This document shows, one piece after another, positions 39,301 to 50,515 of a DNA stretch of 64,000 nt. Position numbers and translations under genes: made by a program. The DNA comes from Vespula vulgaris (taxonomy: Eukaryota > Arthropoda > Insecta > Hymenoptera > Vespidae). Under the pieces are notes generated by a model. That model had not been told where the DNA came from. It did not search any database and worked only from the letters and a program-made list of their open reading frames with translations. The stretch lies in assembly GCF_905475345.1 (NCBI RefSeq), contig NC_066603.1, positions 2,038,501-2,102,500 of the forward strand, read 5' to 3'. Within the stretch, counting starts at the first letter, position 1. Every line of letters begins with the position of its first letter.

Positions 39301-40324
39301 TCTTAGTTTCTTTTTCCTATTTCATTTACTATCTCGATCGATTTGAATCGGTTAAGTTATCAAAGTATTTGATTTATTAGGTTAAGCTCGGGCTTAGCAC
39401 AGTTTTCTATAGGGTTCCTTTGTTTCAGGCTCTATGGTATAATGTACATTATATATTTGAGGATTTTTCTTTCTTTTTTTTTCTTTCTTCTTTTTCAGAG
39501 ACAAGTTCAGTTTGTTCAGATTTAGTTTGTTGGAAAAGATTTGATATCTTTGTAGGTTTCACTCGGGTTACATTACCTCGTCACAATTTTATTTTATTTT
39601 TTATTTCCCATTATTTTCCCAAACCCATTACATCAGAAATATTTATCAAAATGTCTAACCATATATAATCGTCACGACTAAATTAAAAAGAAAAAAAAAA
39701 GGAAAAGAATAAAGAAACCGACCTTTCACTAACGAATAATCACTAACGTGCTGATAGAAGAAAAAGAAGAAAGAAAAAAAAAAGAAAAAGAAAAAAGAGA
39801 AACATCACCTGCGAGACAACCAATAATAAAAAGAACAAATAAGAAATCCCTATTAAGATAATTTAAATATGGTGGGGATGGAGATGAGGGTGAGAGTGAG
39901 GTTGGGGAAGAGTGAAATTTAATCTCTAATACGATCATCGACCAATTAACACGGGACTAGTTTATAAGTGTTCAAACATTGCCGTTGAATATATTATAAT
40001 ACATATATAATTCGCATTAACTCTTTCTTATATATTACGGTGTACAGAGTAGCATGTGCGCGTACGTACGAGGCGGATAACACACACAGGAAACACACAA
40101 ACACACACACACACACATACACGTATACGCTTGGCCAAGTCTCTCGTCTGCGGCCACACGATTGCTGGACTTGGTTGGACAAACAAACGAGCAGGATGAT
40201 GGTTTCCAATTTCCTTGGCGGCAGACGTGAAATCAACGTTCTCCAAGTTGGCGGCGGCGGCGGCAATGCCGGCGACTGCATCGATGCGTTTCTTGCGTTC
40301 CCGCGTATCCTTTCCCTCTAACAT
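33314..40324 (-). CDS. PLEKHG1/2/3-like Rho guanine nucleotide exchange factor (DH-PH)
   Basis: Dbl-family exchange factor expected to load GTP on Rho-type GTPases at the membrane or cytoskeleton. Exons 5' to 3': 40324-40129, 39263-38472, 38345-38134, 38054-37954, 37861-37745, 37632-37482, 37307-36969, 36631-36536, 36425-36296, 36209-36043, 35951-35844, 35758-33314; about 1617 residues. DH domain about 377-566 (ERVLLEIVDTEAIYVEHLR, LFSNIEDIFKFN, YTEYCTNYP, ALPLGSFLLKPVQRILKYHL). PH domain about 575-690 (IQSLLYGWSGPDLTTSGEL, LFDRMLLLTKK). Flanks are disordered: an Asn/Asp/Glu tract near 200-250, and an 815-residue last exon with a Ser run. The DH-PH linker and its wording match vertebrate PLEKHG1-3. 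The first exon is least sure: its GTATAC donor and phase fit exon 2 (LAKR/TSTDLV), but its ATG sits in TA repeats, so the true start may lie further right. Confidence 0.88.
33519..33584. repeat. (ACT)n tract coding for poly-Ser in the RhoGEF last exon
   Basis: On the minus strand mostly AGT/AGC codons give about 20 Ser with a few Asn. The run is in frame with the surrounding protein, so length changes of whole codons would be tolerated. Confidence 0.9.
38796..38935. repeat. (GTC/GTT/CTC)n tract coding for an Asn/Asp/Glu/Arg-rich region
   Basis: On the minus strand it gives runs of Asn, then Asp, then Glu, then an Arg-Glu alternation (from GA dinucleotides) in the second coding exon of the RhoGEF. 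The antisense frames are open only because the DNA is repetitive. Confidence 0.9.
40129..40324 (-). CDS. Most 5' recognised coding exon of the RhoGEF gene
   Basis: 65 codons beginning MLEGKDTRERKKRIDAV and ending RDLAKR across the splice. GC content and codon use resemble exon 2, unlike the TA-rich surroundings. The donor at 40128 (GTATAC) leaves phase 1, which exon 2 (acceptor TTTCAG before 39263) needs. The intron begins with a (GT)n-type run. A competing interpretation is an internal exon with an acceptor at ATGTTAG, which would make the displayed Met non-initiating. Confidence 0.6.
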
Positions 40325-40586
40325 GATATATATATGTATATATACTATATACAGTAGATATATATATAGTATATAATAGTACGTATGTATATATATATAT
40401 AATGTGTGTATGTCTATATACCAACTTCGCCATATTTGTGATCTCAACCTTCTTTCTTTTACTACTTACGATGGAACGCAAGAGTTACAGACTGTTTTCC
40501 AAGTTATATTTCTGTACTTTTAAATTCGATCATTCGTTTCTTGTCTTCTGTTTTCTTCTTGTTTTTCGTTCTTGTTCTTTTTCCTC

Positions 40587-40640
40587 CTTTTATTTTATTT
40601 TATTTTATTTTATTTTATTTTATTTTATTTTATTTTATTT
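40587..40640. repeat. (TTTTA)n microsatellite, about 11 units
   Basis: A pure pentanucleotide repeat with no interruptions. Confidence 0.95.
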
Positions 40641-41174
40641 CTTTTGAGTGAGGGTTGATAGAGGGTAAGGGAGGGAGGGGGAGTAGAAAGTGGGATTGGA
40701 TGTTCGGTTTAAATCATACAGGCACGCGTCGAATGTTGATTTTATTTTTTCTTCTCTTTTTTCTTTTTTTTTTTTTTTTAGATTCGCACGTTAAAATCAT
40801 GTTTAGAAAGCTTGGCATTTTCGTATTTTCGAATGGAATTGTTTCAAGAGGATGTATTTATTTTCCTATGGTTAGTTTTAGTTTCTTTTTTTTTCTCTTC
40901 TTTTTTTTTTGGAATTGATTAGAGAGGTATACTTAAGAAACACCCAGTAGATCTGTTCCTCTAATGCAGAATGTAAGTACACGTTGTTCTTTGAAACGCG
41001 AACGATCTCCGCGTGACTTTCTTTCTCTTCTTCGTTCTGGTTAACGGCCTCGATCTTCAGCTTCTTGTGTTAGATCTTTTATGATATATTAGAAGTTTAA
41101 TACTCTTTTCACACACGTACACGCGCGCTCGCACATACTGTATTTTTATAAATTTTTTTCTATCATTCAACTTT

Positions 41175-41230
41175 TATCGATCAGCGATCGATCATCGATC
41201 GATCATCGATCGATCATCGATCAATCGATT
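41175..41230. repeat. 11-12-bp tandem repeat built from ATCGATCG
   Basis: ATCATCGATCG recurs about four times. Each unit is nearly self-complementary, so the block can form hairpins on either strand. Confidence 0.85.
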
Positions 41231-43181
41231 CTATACTCTCTTTTTTTTTTTTATATACACACGTTGATGTTTCTTTAATCTTCTTCTTTTTTTTTTGTTT
41301 TGTTTTTATAATACACTGAACTTTTATCGATCGTAAATATTACATGAAATATTTAATAATTATACTATTATTGGATTGTAAAGTTGCAAAAAGTTAATAT
41401 TTTTCATTCGACATAATGAATACATTTACTTGATAATTAATAAAATATTTCTGATAACTTTCAAGACGAAAAAATAAATCAAGCATCAAACGATTAAACT
41501 TTCGAATTATCTTGTATATGTTTAATATCTCCTATTATTCTAATGCATTTAGACACCGAATAGATTTCTAACATCATTAAATAGAAAAAGGCTTCTTAGA
41601 AAATTCAACGTCAAATTTAGCGATGCAAAACCGACAATCGAGTATCGTTCTAAGCTCGTTCGGTCATGCGTTACAATATTTTGTACTTTGCAAGAAGAAA
41701 AGAAAATAAAAAAAAAAAAAAAGGAAAGAAAAGAAAAAGAAGATAAAGACATAGACGAATACCAAGATGAAGAACAAGAAGAACAAGAATAAAAACAAGA
41801 AGAAGGAGATGAGGATGCTGCTGCGTTGATGATGATGCCAACGTAGAAAGAAAAAGAAAAAGAAAATTAAAATAAAAAATAGAAGAAAGAAAGAAAGAAA
41901 GGGGAAAAATTGAAACGAACAAAAAGAGAAAGAATAAAGTTTGAAAAAGGAAGAAACAAACAAAAAGTTAGATTGAAGGCGCCAAACACGGATGTCCGTG
42001 CATTTGCTCGATCGAGTCTTCTAAACGACGTTATCAAGATGGCCTTGATTTAATTGGACGCCTTCGTATGTTGTATATATATATATATGTATGTATGTAC
42101 ATACATATATACATACAAATATAGATTCGTTGTATATACCTTAGGCTTAGTTTCACCGGCATCTTGTTGGCAAAGAAACCGGCCACGATTTAATGACGTG
42201 AAGCTAACTTATCTGTAGAAGCAACGTCTTCGATACTTTTCTGCATTTTATGCGGCTAGTTTTCCACGTGTTACGCGAATTACTTATTCATGTGTTAATC
42301 CTTCTTTCGATAAGAAATAAGAATCATTGCTTCAATTCTTTTTTTTTTTTCATCTTTTTCTTTTTTCTCGAGTAATCAAGCAAATCGCGCGACGTTCGAT
42401 CCTATTTTGATTTTTTTTTTTTTTACTTTTTTTTTTATTTTCATTTTTATTTTAAAAGCAATTCCGTTGTAACGCACCAGCGATTTTTTTTTCTTCGAGA
42501 ATGATTCGTCTATCTGTGCTATAATTATTATTACATTATTATTTCTTTTTTATTATACATAATATATTTTTTGTTCGAAATTTAATGATACATTATCTTA
42601 TTTCATATATAATTCATTTGTTCAAGATACATAAAATTTGTTTCTCATTTCGTTTCACAAATTTTTTTTATATATATATAATCAATTCGTTTTTTATTTA
42701 ATTTCATGGAACAAATTAATTCGTTTAATGAGTCCACTTCGTTAAAAAAAATTCACTAATTTCTGAAGTATTTTCTTTCTTTTTTTTTTTTTTCTTTTTT
42801 TCTTTATTATATATTTTAATAATCCTTGATATTAGATATATCAAGGACGAAATAAATATTTATTTTCCTTCTTAAAAAAGAAAGGCTTTTTTTATTTACG
42901 TTGATTATAATATCGAAGTTTAGAACGCCATAATAAATTTCTAATATCTTTCTCTCTTTCTTCTTCGTCCTATGCCTAAATGCGAATGCAGAAGCTTATG
43001 GTTGCAACGTGCAGTCGATGCACTTGGCTGGGGCTACTCTAATAATAGGACGAGAGGACCAACTTTCGTCGCTTCGTTTCTTAGCCAGCTTGAACACATT
43101 TTCGAAATCGTATTTTAAAGGAACTCGAATATCTTCGTTCATCCTGAATTAAACGAATTAGAGATAGATAGATAAACAGAT

Positions 43182-43193
<12 letters not shown>

Positions 43194-43234
<41 letters not shown>
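43194..43234. repeat. (AT)n microsatellite
   Basis: About 40 bp of alternating AT, preceded by CATA units. Confidence 0.9.
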
Positions 43235-43237
<3 letters not shown>

Positions 43238-43727
43238 AAAACAAAAAGAAAAAACATACGAGTTAAACAAAAATTCTCACCTCTCCTTCTTACATCCCAC
43301 AAAACTTTTATTATTTATATATTTATTCAACATTCACGTTCCTTGATCGAAATTAACTCAAAAATCAATTCTATAGTAAAAGAATTTGTTCGAAGTTGGT
43401 CGTAAAATTTCAAAAAAAAAAAAAATCATCAACGTGTCAATTAAAATACAATTTTCTCTTTCCAATCCCCATTTTTACCTCCAGTCCATAACTCTAGTTT
43501 GAACAAAATTTTGTCGTACGTAGATATATATTATCAAAAGCAACAAAGATATTTTAAGTTATCCGGTCAGCTGAAGCATCCTATACATATATACATATAT
43601 ATATATATACGTACAAATACACGTGTGTCTTTCTTTCTTTCTCTCTCTCTTTCTCTATGCGTATGTATGTTGAAACTGCGGGTGGAACGGCCGATGGCCA
43701 CTTGAATATTCTCCTCTTTCACTCTTC

Positions 43728-43732
<5 letters not shown>

Positions 43733-43786
<54 letters not shown>

Positions 43787-43787
43787 T
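43733..43787. repeat. (CT)n microsatellite
   Basis: A nearly pure CT run of about 50 bp; open frames here read as Ser-Leu or Arg-Glu and are not genes. Confidence 0.95.
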
Positions 43788-44061
43788 TTACTTGGACCAA
43801 AGCCGAGGCCGTATTGCTTTTCGTCAATGAACGAACGTTTTCCTCCTTCTTACTTCTCTTTTTCTCTTCCTGGTTATTTTTACTCAGCTCGTAAATCGAC
43901 AAGACCCCATCTTCTTTTCTTCTCTTTTCTTTTTTTTTGGTGTCCATCGCTCAGCATTCCATCGATGGCGCCAGAAATACTCGTCAATGACCCCGAGGAG
44001 TGCTACTACTCTACTATATGAAATAATAATATCTGATCGATTTCTTACTTCCTTTTTTTCC

Positions 44062-44062
<1 letters not shown>

Positions 44063-44121
<59 letters not shown>

Positions 44122-44137
44122 TTTTTCTTTCTTTCTT
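44063..44137. repeat. (TTTC)n microsatellite
   Basis: About 17 CTTT units, then a degenerate end. Confidence 0.95.
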
Positions 44138-46797
44138 CTTTTCATCTCTCTCTCTTTAACACGTAATCTCTATAATCTTGTCGTCAATGTAATTCTTTAT
44201 TTTCGATTTATTTTTTGAAAGCATGATTGATCGGCTTTCAAAAGCGTTCGATTTTTTATGTAATATTTAAATCTGTATTATATTGTAGGAATATTTCTTG
44301 ATGCCATCTCGAAGAATTAAATTTTATTCGAAGCGCTAACAAGTTTGTTCTTTACTTTCTTTTTTTTTTTTTTTTTGGAGATCGAATCAATGCGACGTAT
44401 TTAATTTAATTTAATTAACAAATTTTAACGATCGCGCGCGCTCTTAACATTAAATACTTCAATGACCTTTGATTTTTCTTTTTTTCTTTTTTTTTTCCAA
44501 TCCATTTCATATTCTAGTCAATGTAAACCTTTTATTATATATTCCTTTTCTTTTTTTAATTCTTCGCTTCAAACTCTAAATTCAGTTAGCATGATTGTTA
44601 AATCGAACAGTAGTGAAACATTGGATTTGTTTGCTTCTGAACACCGTATTTGACTGTAGGTGACTACCAATATAGCTTTGTCTGAATCACGTCAGTTTTA
44701 TACCGTTAAATATCAGTTCGTTCGCCGTCGTTGACCCGAAATAGTAAGTGATACATATATGTAAGTAGATCGAATCGAATAAATTTCGCCTTTCTCGAAT
44801 TCAAACGCATATGCGATTCGATTAGTATTATCCATCCATGACCTAAGCTATATAATATATCATACAACAGATAACGCGATATAGATCTTATTCCTCTTTT
44901 ATTAGTATAGAGTTTTCCGTACGTACATATATAGATCAAAAGAATCCGAATAGTTTATACGAACTATATAAATCTTTTTTATTCAGTTTATCTCCGTTAC
45001 TGTATATTTTTAGAAATATTTTTAATACGTACAATAAAAATAGCACATAGACTACTTGCTGTATCCTATATGTCTATATGTTATTAATATATATTTTAGT
45101 TTCTAATTAGAAATCTTATCTCTTTGATATAATCAATTTCATTTTCTTTCTCTCTCTTTCTCTCTGTCTTTTGGATTCTGTAAGAGGCCGATTTAAAGCA
45201 GCACAATAATTTACACCGATTAATTGACTAGTCGTATTTTAATATCACGCGTTAACCAGAATGACTTTTTGCATTATGTAATCGAAACGTTACGCAAGTG
45301 TATCCACTCCGTGTGTTTATGGGGTGAACTGAGGGTTTTGTTGGAGGAGGGAGTAGAAATTTTATTTAGTAAAGGACCCTTTCCTTCTTCTCTCAAGCAC
45401 ACCTTATCTCAAAAAGAATCTCACGAGAGTACACGATACTTCGTGGCTTGACTACGTGGCTTTCTAACTACGTTAAACCGTATGAGAAGAGTTGAACGAT
45501 AAGGAAAGAGATAGTTAGAGAAAGAAATGGATAGACAGATAGATAGAGATATTTATTTAAATCGAGTCGAACGTGATATAAATAATTGTATTAATAACAA
45601 TGTTCAATTGAAAATTAATTGAATGTTAAATCGATCGTTCACGAGTTGGATGTACTACTGTATAACTTGGAAAGTTGTTTGCAATTTTGATAATAAATTA
45701 ATTAAAATTATTTATTATTATCAGAAAGTAACGTGTAAATTCATAAATATACAAAATTAATGCGCGGAGAAACGAATAAAAATTTAATAAATAAATAAAG
45801 GATCGTCACTTCCTACGCCTTTGCAAATGTTCACTTCATGAATCGAAAAAGGTGAGGCAAGAATCTTTATCTCCGTCTTTCTCTTTCTTTTTCGAGTGAG
45901 CCCTTCAAGAAGAATCGAGAGACTTCTTATTCACCTCGAAGGGACACCTCAGAAGAGGTGTGTTCTTTCTATAAGTGCCCGTAAATTCTTTGGATTTTTG
46001 ACCGGTTAACGTCATAAACTCGAAGTACTTAAATAGGTTTGAAAGTCGTTGAGTGCCTGAGAAACTCCTACTCGACACTCTAACGGTGTCATTTTCACGA
46101 TCGAAATTAAAAAGAAAGTGAAAAAATAACCAGATCGTTCATAATATAAAAGTTCTTTTTCACAACGATGGACGACACATTTCGTCTTACGTATTTAATT
46201 CAATCAATTTTCTTCAATAAAAAAATTCTTTAAAAAAAAAAAAATATATACATATATATACAAAATTAGTTAATAATCATATAAATAACAATATATTGAT
46301 AATTATAAAAACACAGGATGGGTAAAAAAACTTCTAAATGATATTAAAAATCAATTACTCCATCTCGAGACGCTTTGAACCAACATTGCTGTTTTCCTTC
46401 TTTCTTTTTCATATTATCAGAAAAACGTTTTAATTCCTCCTAGTTTGTACATACTTGTTTTTCTTTAAAATTAGAATAAAAGAATCAAAAGGAGTACGCA
46501 ATAGATTTTGAAGAATCACGTTATAAAAGAAATTGTTTCTTCTCTCCCTCTCCCTCTCCCTCTCTCTCTCCCCTCTTTCCCTTTTATTTTGTTTACTATG
46601 TAACCCTCATTGTAAGGCCCCATCGAAAACATCGATTAGCTTAGTCCATTCGTGTCGGCACGAGAGTGAATAACGGTTATACTAAACGCACGACGTTTCA
46701 CGAGGAGCACGCTCGTCGCGTCGTGACTCGAAAGTGCCCGAACATAAAGTGTCTCGTTATCGTTGTACTCTTTTATATGTATGTTTGTTGCGCCATT

Positions 46798-46873
46798 CGA
46801 CGACGACGACAACGACGAAGAAGACGACGACGACGAAGAAGACGAAGAAGACGAAGAAGACGAAGACAACGAA
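46798..46873. repeat. (GAC/GAA)n trinucleotide tract
   Basis: About 25 units. Plus-strand frames read as Asp/Glu or Arg, the minus strand as Ser (TCG/TCT). Long frames on both strands cross it. Confidence 0.9.
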
Positions 46874-48064
46874 GTTCCATCGAGTATAGACACACGTGCT
46901 CCATACATACAACCTTACTTTGAATATCAAAGGAGAAAGAAAAAGAAAGAGAGAGAGAGAGAGAGAAAGAGAGGAAGAGAAATAGTTCGATCGATAGTTC
47001 CATTGTTGTATTTATTTCGTTCGCCATAGAATTACGAGTAAGTATACTTTGACTTTTAAGTGAGAATGAATATTTCTGACTTTCCCCTTGTAAATCTATG
47101 ATCTTTGATTTCTTTTTTTTTTTTTTTTTTTTTTTATTTATTTTCTTTATTATTTATTATTTTTCTTTCTCTCTCTCTCTCTCTTTTTTTTTTGTAGGAT
47201 AGATAGATAGAGAGATCTTGAAGAAATTATTTGGATCGTTCGAGGTCTCTTATATGTCTGTCGTTGTTTACATGATTTTTTTTTCTTCTTTTCTTTTTGT
47301 TTGTATTTAATATTGAAAGATTTTGAAAGATAATTTATATAATTAATATTTTCGAGATCGATGCGATATTTGTGATAGAAGGATGGCAAGATTGGTGGAT
47401 CTTTGAAAAATGATCTCGATCATTCGTAATCTCATATTCGTCGTTGTCGTCGTTGACTTTTTTTTTTATTTTTGAAAGATAATTTATTAGAAACATTCTC
47501 GATATTAAGATCGATAGATCTTTGAAAAATTATCTCTGTCATTCATGATATTGTATCTATCGTCTTCTATATGCCATTGATCATTTTTAGTTTTGAAAGA
47601 TAATTTATATTGAAAACATTCTCGAGATTATTTATCATAACATTTATAACGGATAGACGGTAAGATTGATAGATCTTTGAAAAATTATTTGGATCATTCA
47701 TGATCTTGTATATATCGTCGTTTATTTTTCATTGATCTTTTTAGTTTTGAAAGATAATTTATATTGGAAACATCTGCAGGATCGATATTACGTCTAAATG
47801 AAAAATGAATATACAATAAATAAAGAAATAAAGAAATAAATAAAGAAATGATTCATTCTAAATTAAATGTGAACTATTTCATACACGTATCTGTATTGTC
47901 CGTATTTCTCTTTTATCATTTGTTTCTATCATCGAATAGAAAATATTACAACTAATTAATACTGTCTTATCCAATCGATAAATGATTTCTGATTAATGAT
48001 CTACGAATGTTTTCAAATAAATTGTACGCGCGAGCGATTATTAAATTTTAATCTATATTATATT

Positions 48065-48110
<46 letters not shown>

Positions 48111-48259
48111 ATTATATAAATTAAAGAACAAAGAAAAATAAATAAAAAAAGAAAACATTTTCATTCTTAGTTAATATAGAGAACATTTGTTTACACGGCT
48201 TGATTGACAATGCGTTCGTAAATACAAAATTTGTTTAGAAAGCGAAGATCAAGACGAAG

Positions 48260-48375
48260 GACGTAGACGTAGACATAGACGTAGACGTAGACGTAGACGT
48301 AGACGTAGACGTAGATGTAGACATAGACGAAGAAGAGAGACGAAGAGGACGAAGAGGATGAAGAGGACGAAGAAA
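48260..48375. repeat. (GTAGAC)n hexanucleotide followed by GACGAAGAG units
   Basis: About ten GTAGAC/ATAGAC units to 48330, then GACGAAGAG-type units to 48375. Confidence 0.92.
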
Positions 48376-48419
48376 AAGGAAAGAGAAAGGATCGTACACA
48401 GGTTGGAATGCACTTCGAG

Positions 48420-48495
48420 TTGCTTGCTTGCTTGCTTGTGGTAGAGCTTAGCTAAGCTAGTTTAGCTAGCTAGCTAGCTAGCTAGCTAGCTAGAG
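48420..48495. repeat. (GCTT)n and palindromic (AGCT)n repeats
   Basis: Four GCTT units are followed by an imperfect AGCTTAGCTAAGCTAG block, then about eight pure TAGC units (48463-48494). The AGCT unit is its own reverse complement. Confidence 0.92.
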
Positions 48496-49314
48496 TCTAG
48501 TTGTTTCCGGGTGCATCTCCAGGAACAGATAAGAGTCTTACAATAAGGCTACTCCAGGAATTCCAGAGCGAAGGAGTCTCTCACGTTCGAGTCAGCAACG
48601 TGATTCCTTTTACTCGTCGTTTTACTTTGCCATATACGTGATCGGAATATTTTATTATCCTGTTTTTTTTTTATTCTTTTTAATTTTTTGTTTTAATTTT
48701 TTATTTCCTCTCTCTTTCTCTTTCTCTGTATATCTGTCTATCTCTTTCTGTCTCTGTAGTTTTCCGATATACATCTTTATACTAGTTTTCTGCTTTTTCA
48801 TCGTACCGACTCGTTCTTCTTCTTCTTCTTCTTCATTTTCTTTTTCATTTTCTTTTTCTTTTTCTTTATCCGTCTTCTTCTTTATCCCTTGAGTGATTAC
48901 GTGACGAGGAAGAAATTCTGATGACCGTAAACTCGATTCTAAATTTTTTTAAATGTTTTTGTTACTGTTGTTGTTGTTGTTGTTGTTGTTGTTAATGATT
49001 AGAAATTGAGTTGATTTGAAGATGGCTTGTTAAAAAGATATGTGTATGTGGCAGGACGATTCGAAAATATTTTTAGAATCTAAATGTGTTCTCTTGAATA
49101 TTAGAGTCGTAGTAGATTTGTATAGAATATATATTTAAGGGAAGAATGATTCATTCTCTCTTTCTCTCTCTCTCTCTTCTCTGTTTCTCTTTGGAGAAAG
49201 AGAATGATTTCATTCGATTCTAAACGAGGAAATGTGCTTTACTCATGATTTTCATTGTTCTCTTTTGTTGATTCTTTAATATATTTCGTGAACATTTATT
49301 TTCTTTTATTTTCT

Positions 49315-49316
<2 letters not shown>

Positions 49317-49358
<42 letters not shown>
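49317..49358. repeat. Poly-T run, about 40 bp
   Basis: A pure T run flanked by TTTTCTG and AATTACAAAG. It could be the poly-A end of an inserted retrocopy on the minus strand, but no body was recognised. Confidence 0.9.
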
Positions 49359-49361
<3 letters not shown>

Positions 49362-50422
49362 ACAAAGAGCGCGGACTAAAAGTGTTTGAATTATTCAAAA
49401 AAAAAAAAAAAAGGAAAGAAAAAATAATTTTGTTAGACTAATTTATTTATTTATTTTTTTATCAAATTGTATCTCGAAGAAGGACATCGATTTTTTTTTT
49501 CATAATCGTCTGACAACTTTTTTAACCCACTGTACCTTCCAATTAACGAATCAAATTTATTTTCTATAGAATGTTTCTCGTACATAAATATCAATCTCAA
49601 GGATGAATCTAATTATAATAATAAATAAAAACTATCGAATTCTAATATCAATCTCTAAAAAATTGGAAATGAAATATTATTTTTCTTTTTTTTTTATATA
49701 CTACAATATCAATAAAACACTCCTAAGAGATTATGAATTGCAATGATTCATATTATGAGTTATTTCCGTCGATTAAAAAAAAAAAAATTATTTTTCCGTT
49801 CGTATCACACATGATGGCTATATAAATTCGAGCAAGTTCCTGATATCAGTTCTAATACATACTTCTCTAAGTAGGAAGAAGAAATGAAAATGAAAGAAGA
49901 AACAATCTAAAAAGTGGCTGGACACGAAATTATTAATAACAAGAAACAATAATTATAACGTAATAAAACATTCTAATTAATCTTATTACAATTAAAAGAT
50001 TAGAAATCGTTGTAAATAGATGAAATAATTAGTTGATACACGTATCAACAATTTTTCGATTATTCATTCTGCGATATAATTGCGACTTACACATACGTAA
50101 ACGAAAAGAAAATATCCAAAAACCAATTCATCTTCGAAGAGATATCACTGTCAAAATATGACATAATTACAGTATATCAAAACGAATCTAATTCATCCGA
50201 GAACGATCCTTGGATCGTAAACGAGAGATCTATCGATCGGACAGGCGAATAATTTAGCTATAGATCAACCAGATAAGATAATCCGGGAACACGAGCGACA
50301 TTAGAAATCTAGGAAACCTTGATAAAGCGGTTAACATCGATTAAATCCGTGACGCTTCTACTTTGGCATTCGACAAGGTATTCCTTTCGTTTCTTTCTCT
50401 TTCTCTCTCTCTTTTTTTTCTT

Positions 50423-50426
<4 letters not shown>

Positions 50427-50485
<59 letters not shown>

Positions 50486-50515
50486 TTCTCTGTCTCTCTC
50501 TGTCTCTCTTTCTTG
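50427..50515. repeat. (CT)n microsatellite
   Basis: CT run of about 55 bp, then CTGT/CTCT variants to about 50515. Confidence 0.95.

Noticed and set aside
40325..40447. N-terminal extension of the RhoGEF exon to an upstream ATG
   Set aside because: The added residues are Tyr/Ile runs from TA repeats and are unlikely to be protein.
45224..45451. 75-codon plus-strand frame
   Set aside because: No recognisable domain, composition like flanking DNA, and no splice or start context; kept only as part of a complex island.
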